Shown: positions 14,129 to 16,783 of the stretch, one piece after another
How the letters are laid out: each line of letters opens with the position of its first letter
Numbering within the stretch: the stretch's first letter is position 1
Source of the DNA: Gallionella sp.
GTDB lineage: Bacteria > Pseudomonadota > Gammaproteobacteria > Burkholderiales > Gallionellaceae
Assembly: GCA_030690245.1 (NCBI GenBank)
Contig: JAUYGW010000075.1
Span: forward strand, 1 to 16,783
Direction: 5' to 3'
DNA: 16,783 bases
Position numbers and translations under genes: made by a program
Notes under the pieces: generated by a model
Database searches by the model: none
The model's input: only the letters and a program-made list of their open reading frames with translations
What the model was told of the DNA's origin: nothing

Positions 14129-14383
14129 CCTGAATTCCTTACTGGAACCACAAAGAGCACGAAGACCGCGAAGAACGACAATGTGTTGCTCCAAAAACGG
14201 GAGTTACTTGGCTGGCAAGCGCCCAATATCATGCAACTCCATGAATCGGGGTTGGCAGGGATATCGTCCGTGGACGATAACTCGCAAGAATCTTCGTGAC
14301 CTCTGATGAAACTACTAGCCATTCGACTAAACGGGCAAACAACGCTCGCTAAGTCGCTGGTTATGTGCCCTTCGTGGTGAAGT
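14129..14383 (-). repeat. Family I inverted-arm repeat, copy E (inverted, interrupted)
   Basis: Read on the minus strand, the element starts with TTCACCACGAAG (rc 14371-14382). A 70-nt stretch (14301-14370) that other copies lack comes next, then GTCACGAAGA. The 57-nt block (14229-14285) differs from copy B at one position. The right arm ends CTCTTTGTGGTTCC (rc 14144-14157), followed by the tail AGTAAGGAATTCAGG, which holds the murU ribosome binding site. It separates amgK from murU. Confidence 0.85.
14135..14140 (-). promoter_or_regulatory. Ribosome binding site of murU, within the repeat tail
   Basis: AAGGAA on the minus strand ends 6 nt before the murU ATG at 14128. It occupies the same place in the element tail as the yggT site does in copy B (TAAGGAATT in both). 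Confidence 0.7.
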
Positions 14384-14405
14384 GATTTTTTCAGGTTCAC
14401 AGCTT

Positions 14406-15464
14406 TCAAAACGTGTATCCCACCTGATTGCCGCGCGGCTCCAGTTCGTCCAGCAGGTTCAGCAGCGGCTTGAGGTCGATATAGCGCATGCAGGCTACGC
14501 GCAGATACGCCATTACCAGCGGCAGATCTTTCAGGTAGCCGTCCTTGCCGTCGCGGTGGCACAGGCGCGCAAAAATGCCCAGCACCTTGAGATGGCGCTG
14601 CACGCCCATCCATTCGTAATCGCGATAAAACTCGGAAAAATCCCTGGCCACCGGCAACCCGGCCTTGCGCGCCTTTTCCCAGTAGCGGATCAGCCAGTCG
14701 ATTATTTCCGCCTCTTCCCAATGGATGTAGGCATCCTTGAACAGCGAGGCGAGATCGTAGGTGATCGGGCCATACACCGCGTCCTGAAAGTCGAGGATAC
14801 CGGGCGAGGTTAGAAAATTGCCTTTCTCGTTTGCCTCCTCTCCCGCAAGCGGGAGAGGATTGAGGTGAGGGTGCTCGATAAACATCAAGTTACGCGAATG
14901 ATAGTCGCGGTGCACATACACACGCGGCTGCGCGAGATTGTTGGCAATGATGCGCGCGAAGACTTCCTTCAGTTTGGCGTGCTGTTTATCGGTAAGCGTG
15001 ACATTGAGATGCCTCGCGATATACCACTCCGGAAACAGTTGCATCTCGCGCAGCAATAGCGCCTCGTCATAAGGAGGCAGTTCATTTTCGCGCGAGGCGA
15101 GCTGGATTTTGATCAACGCGTCGGTGGCCGCACTGTATAGCTCATGCGCAGCGGCCCCTCCGGATAAAGCCTGCAAATAAGTGGCATTGCCTAGGTCGGA
15201 CAACAGCAGGAAGCCTTGTTCAAGGTCTTGCGCATACACATGCGGCACATGCACCCCGGCAGCCTCGAACAGTTTGCCGATATGCAGGAACGGGCGGCAA
15301 TCCTCGTGCTGCGGCGGCGCATCCATCACAACCAGGCTGCGGTCGGCGAACGTGGCGCGGAAATAGCGGCGGAAGCTGGCATCGGCGGAGGCCGGTGCAA
15401 GATTGAAGGCCTCGTCGTGAAACTGGCTGTGCAGCCACGCGGTAAGTTGTTGCTGGCGTTGCAT
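14406..15464 (-). CDS. amgK: N-acetylmuramate/N-acetylglucosamine anomeric kinase AmgK
   Basis: This 352-residue aminoglycoside-phosphotransferase-fold kinase phosphorylates the anomeric C1 hydroxyl of MurNAc and GlcNAc, supplying MurU. Visible features are SADASFRRYFRATF (26-39) at the nucleotide loop, the catalytic loop VYVHRDYHSRNLM with D187 and N192 (182-194), the metal motif GILDFQDAVYGPITYDLASL with D225 (222-241), and a helical C-terminus. Residues 197-220 (from EHPHLNPLPLAGEE to NFLTS) separate the two catalytic motifs and are encoded by a REP-like hairpin repeat, an apparent insert. amgK is divergent from lptD and upstream of murU, an order shared with Pseudomonas. No strong ribosome binding site is visible. 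Confidence 0.9.
   Translation of the reverse strand: MQRQQQLTAWLHSQFHDEAFNLAPASADASFRRYFRATFADRSLVVMDAPPQHEDCRPFLHIGKLFEAAGVHVPHVYAQDLEQGFLLLSDLGNATYLQALSGGAAAHELYSAATDALIKIQLASRENELPPYDEALLLREMQLFPEWYIARHLNVTLTDKQHAKLKEVFARIIANNLAQPRVYVHRDYHSRNLMFIEHPHLNPLPLAGEEANEKGNFLTSPGILDFQDAVYGPITYDLASLFKDAYIHWEEAEIIDWLIRYWEKARKAGLPVARDFSEFYRDYEWMGVQRHLKVLGIFARLCHRDGKDGYLKDLPLVMAYLRVACMRYIDLKPLLNLLDELEPRGNQVGYTF
14805..14876 (-). repeat. REP-like hairpin repeat inserted in amgK coding sequence
   Basis: Plus-strand bases 14836-14846 (TCCTCTCCCGC) and 14849-14859 (GCGGGAGAGGA) form a perfect 11-bp inverted repeat around AA. The flank TTGAGGTGAGGGTG follows at 14860-14873. This sequence type is familiar to me as a dispersed intergenic repeat in Proteobacteria, whose chance translation gives PHLNPLPLAGE-like peptides. 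Here that peptide is part of AmgK (residues 197-220), in frame. Confidence 0.8.
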
Positions 15465-15488
15465 ATCGGGCTTTTCAAATAGCGTTGA

Positions 15489-15512
15489 TGGTAAACTTGC
15501 GAAAGTTTACCA
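15489..15512. promoter_or_regulatory. Perfect hairpin in the amgK-lptD divergent region
   Basis: TGGTAAACTT (15489-15498) and AAGTTTACCA (15503-15512) are exact reverse complements around GCGA. In an lptD transcript this gives a 10-bp stem capped by a GNRA-type tetraloop, 13 nt before the lptD ATG. It is also 24 nt upstream of the amgK start. It may be a leader RNA structure for lptD or an operator shared by the divergent genes. No Shine-Dalgarno sequence is evident for lptD. Confidence 0.5.
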
Positions 15513-15525
15513 CCTTACTATCACC

Positions 15526-16783
15526 ATGCGGTTCCGTCTCAAGCCCATCGCATTCACTCTGCTCTGCACATTTGCGCACCCTGCCAGCGCGAATGTGGAG
15601 TTGCTCGCGCTGCGCATGGATAAGACCTTCAGGGCAATGGCGGCACCGACGCAGGAAACGCCTGCCTTCATAGAGGCAGACCGCCTGACGGGCAAGAAGG
15701 AAAGCCAGATCGAGGCGACGGGCAACGCGATATTGCGCAAGCGCGGACAATCCATCCGCGCGGATCGCCTGCTGTATTTCCAGGAGACGCAGGATCTCGA
15801 TGCGCAGGGCTCGGTGGTGCTGGAGCAGGACGGCAACACGATGAGCGGGCCGCACCTCCAGCTGAATCTGGATACCGACATCGGCACCATGGAGCAGCCG
15901 GTATTCTATCTCATCGAAAATGACGGGCGCGGTTCGGCGGACATGCTGCATATTCACGACAAGCAGCATTACACGCTGGATAACGCAGCCTATACCACCT
16001 GCCCGGCCGATAACCAGGACTGGCTGCTGAAAATGCACGGCCTGGAGATTGACCGCGACCGGCAGATCGGCACCGCTCACCACGCCTGGGTCGAATTCAT
16101 GGGTTTGCCGATCCTGTATTCGCCGTGGATGGACTTTCCGCTCAACGATCAGCGCAAATCCGGTTTTCTGTCGCCGATATTCGGCAACACCACCAATAGC
16201 GGCAGGGAATTCACCCAGCCCTATTACTGGAACATCGCGCCGAACCGCGATGCGACCATCGCGCCGCGCGTGATGACCAGACGCGGGGTATTGCTCACCA
16301 ATGAATTCCGCTATCTTGAACCACGCTATAGCGGCGAACTGCAAGTGGACTTGCTGCCCAGCGATGCGCTGGCAAACCGCAGCCGCACGCATATTGCTCT
16401 GATACACAGCCAGGCCATTGCAGGGGCATTGAATGGCTATGTCAATTTAAACAGCGTCTCGGATGATGCCTATTTTCGCGATTTAGGGAGCACGGTAAAT
16501 ACCACTTCGCAGGCCAATCTTCTGCAGGAAGCGGTGCTGGCCTACGGCGCCGGCTGGTGGAATGCGGCCGCACGCGTGCAGCGTTACCAGACTTTGCAAG
16601 ATCCGGCTGCGCCGATTGGTGCGCCTTATAAACGCTTGCCGCAATTGACCGTCAATGCGCAGCGGAACCACTCCGGCGCCAATATGGCGTTCGCCGGCGA
16701 ATTCGTGGATTTCGCCCACCCTGTTTTGGAGAATGCGCAGCGGCTGGTGCTGAATCCCAGCGTGAGCTACCCGCTGGTCAGCG
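15526..16783 (+). CDS. lptD: LPS-assembly protein LptD (partial, runs off the right edge)
   Basis: This is the outer-membrane beta-barrel that inserts LPS in the outer leaflet with LptE. The 419 codons present start with a signal peptide (MRFRLKPIAFTLLCTFAHPASA, cleavage after residue 22). The OstA/LptA-like N-terminal domain follows (about 47-160: FIEADRLTGKKESQIEATG, IRADRLLYF, LDAQGSVVL). The start of the barrel domain carries the strong LptD signatures GLPILYSPWMDFPLNDQRKSG, PYYWNIAPNRDATIAPRVM and NEFRYLEPRYSG. C159 (YTTCPADNQDW) matches the conserved mid-domain Cys. No Cys is seen in the mature N-terminus before it. The frame is open to the end of the window. Divergent amgK-murU is the expected neighbour. 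Confidence 0.95.
   Translation, partial: MRFRLKPIAFTLLCTFAHPASANVELLALRMDKTFRAMAAPTQETPAFIEADRLTGKKESQIEATGNAILRKRGQSIRADRLLYFQETQDLDAQGSVVLEQDGNTMSGPHLQLNLDTDIGTMEQPVFYLIENDGRGSADMLHIHDKQHYTLDNAAYTTCPADNQDWLLKMHGLEIDRDRQIGTAHHAWVEFMGLPILYSPWMDFPLNDQRKSGFLSPIFGNTTNSGREFTQPYYWNIAPNRDATIAPRVMTRRGVLLTNEFRYLEPRYSGELQVDLLPSDALANRSRTHIALIHSQAIAGALNGYVNLNSVSDDAYFRDLGSTVNTTSQANLLQEAVLAYGAGWWNAAARVQRYQTLQDPAAPIGAPYKRLPQLTVNAQRNHSGANMAFAGEFVDFAHPVLENAQRLVLNPSVSYPLVS

Noticed and set aside
15475..16407. 310-residue open frame on the minus strand opposite lptD
   Set aside because: It is antisense to the clear LptD reading. Its composition is typical of a shadow frame.

Overview
This window looks like chromosomal sequence from a GC-rich betaproteobacterium. 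The protein styles and gene orders (pilU-pilT beside yggS-proC-yggT-yggU, and amgK-murU divergent from lptD) fit the Beta/Gammaproteobacteria, and a member of the Nitrosomonadales/Gallionellaceae is my best guess. That placement is an inference from protein style, not a database result. I see no rRNA, tRNA, CRISPR array, phage or transposase gene.

Layout. (1) 77-4659, plus strand: glyoxalase I (gloA), then an apparent operon of an alpha/beta hydrolase, a NodI-type ABC ATPase, a NodJ-type permease, a HemJ/UPF0093 membrane protein and an RlmL-type 23S rRNA methyltransferase. (2) 4706-6920, minus strand: the type IV pilus retraction ATPases pilT and pilU. (3) 7008-9624, plus strand: yggS, proC, yggT, yggU. 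(4) 9821-11458, minus strand: a thioredoxin-fold [2Fe-2S] ferredoxin and a VanZ-like membrane protein. (5) 11694-12083, plus strand: an exported single-domain rhodanese. (6) 12108-15464, minus strand: amgK, murU and pepP in transcription order. AmgK and MurU make UDP-MurNAc from recycled MurNAc. (7) 15526 to the right edge, plus strand: the first 419 codons of lptD, the outer-membrane LPS translocon.

The most unusual content is repeat DNA. Four copies of one element (family I) lie between genes. Each has arms built from a 9-nt unit (CACGAAGAT-like) that are inverted relative to each other. One copy of a second family has 10-nt units (CACGGATNNA), and one copy of a third has 7-nt units (GGGAGAA). 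All three share one design: short direct repeats forming each arm, with the arms inverted across a core. Two family I copies appear to supply the ribosome binding site of the next gene (yggT, murU). Two other repeats lie inside coding sequence without breaking the frame: a 7-nt tandem repeat in murU and a REP-like perfect hairpin in amgK. The window therefore shows ordinary housekeeping genes being reshaped by small repeats at operon junctions, translation starts and protein loops.

No intergenic gap exceeds 300 bases. The larger gaps (8531-8766, 10133-10387, 14129-14405) are mostly repeat elements. The 11459-11693 gap holds only a small palindrome.
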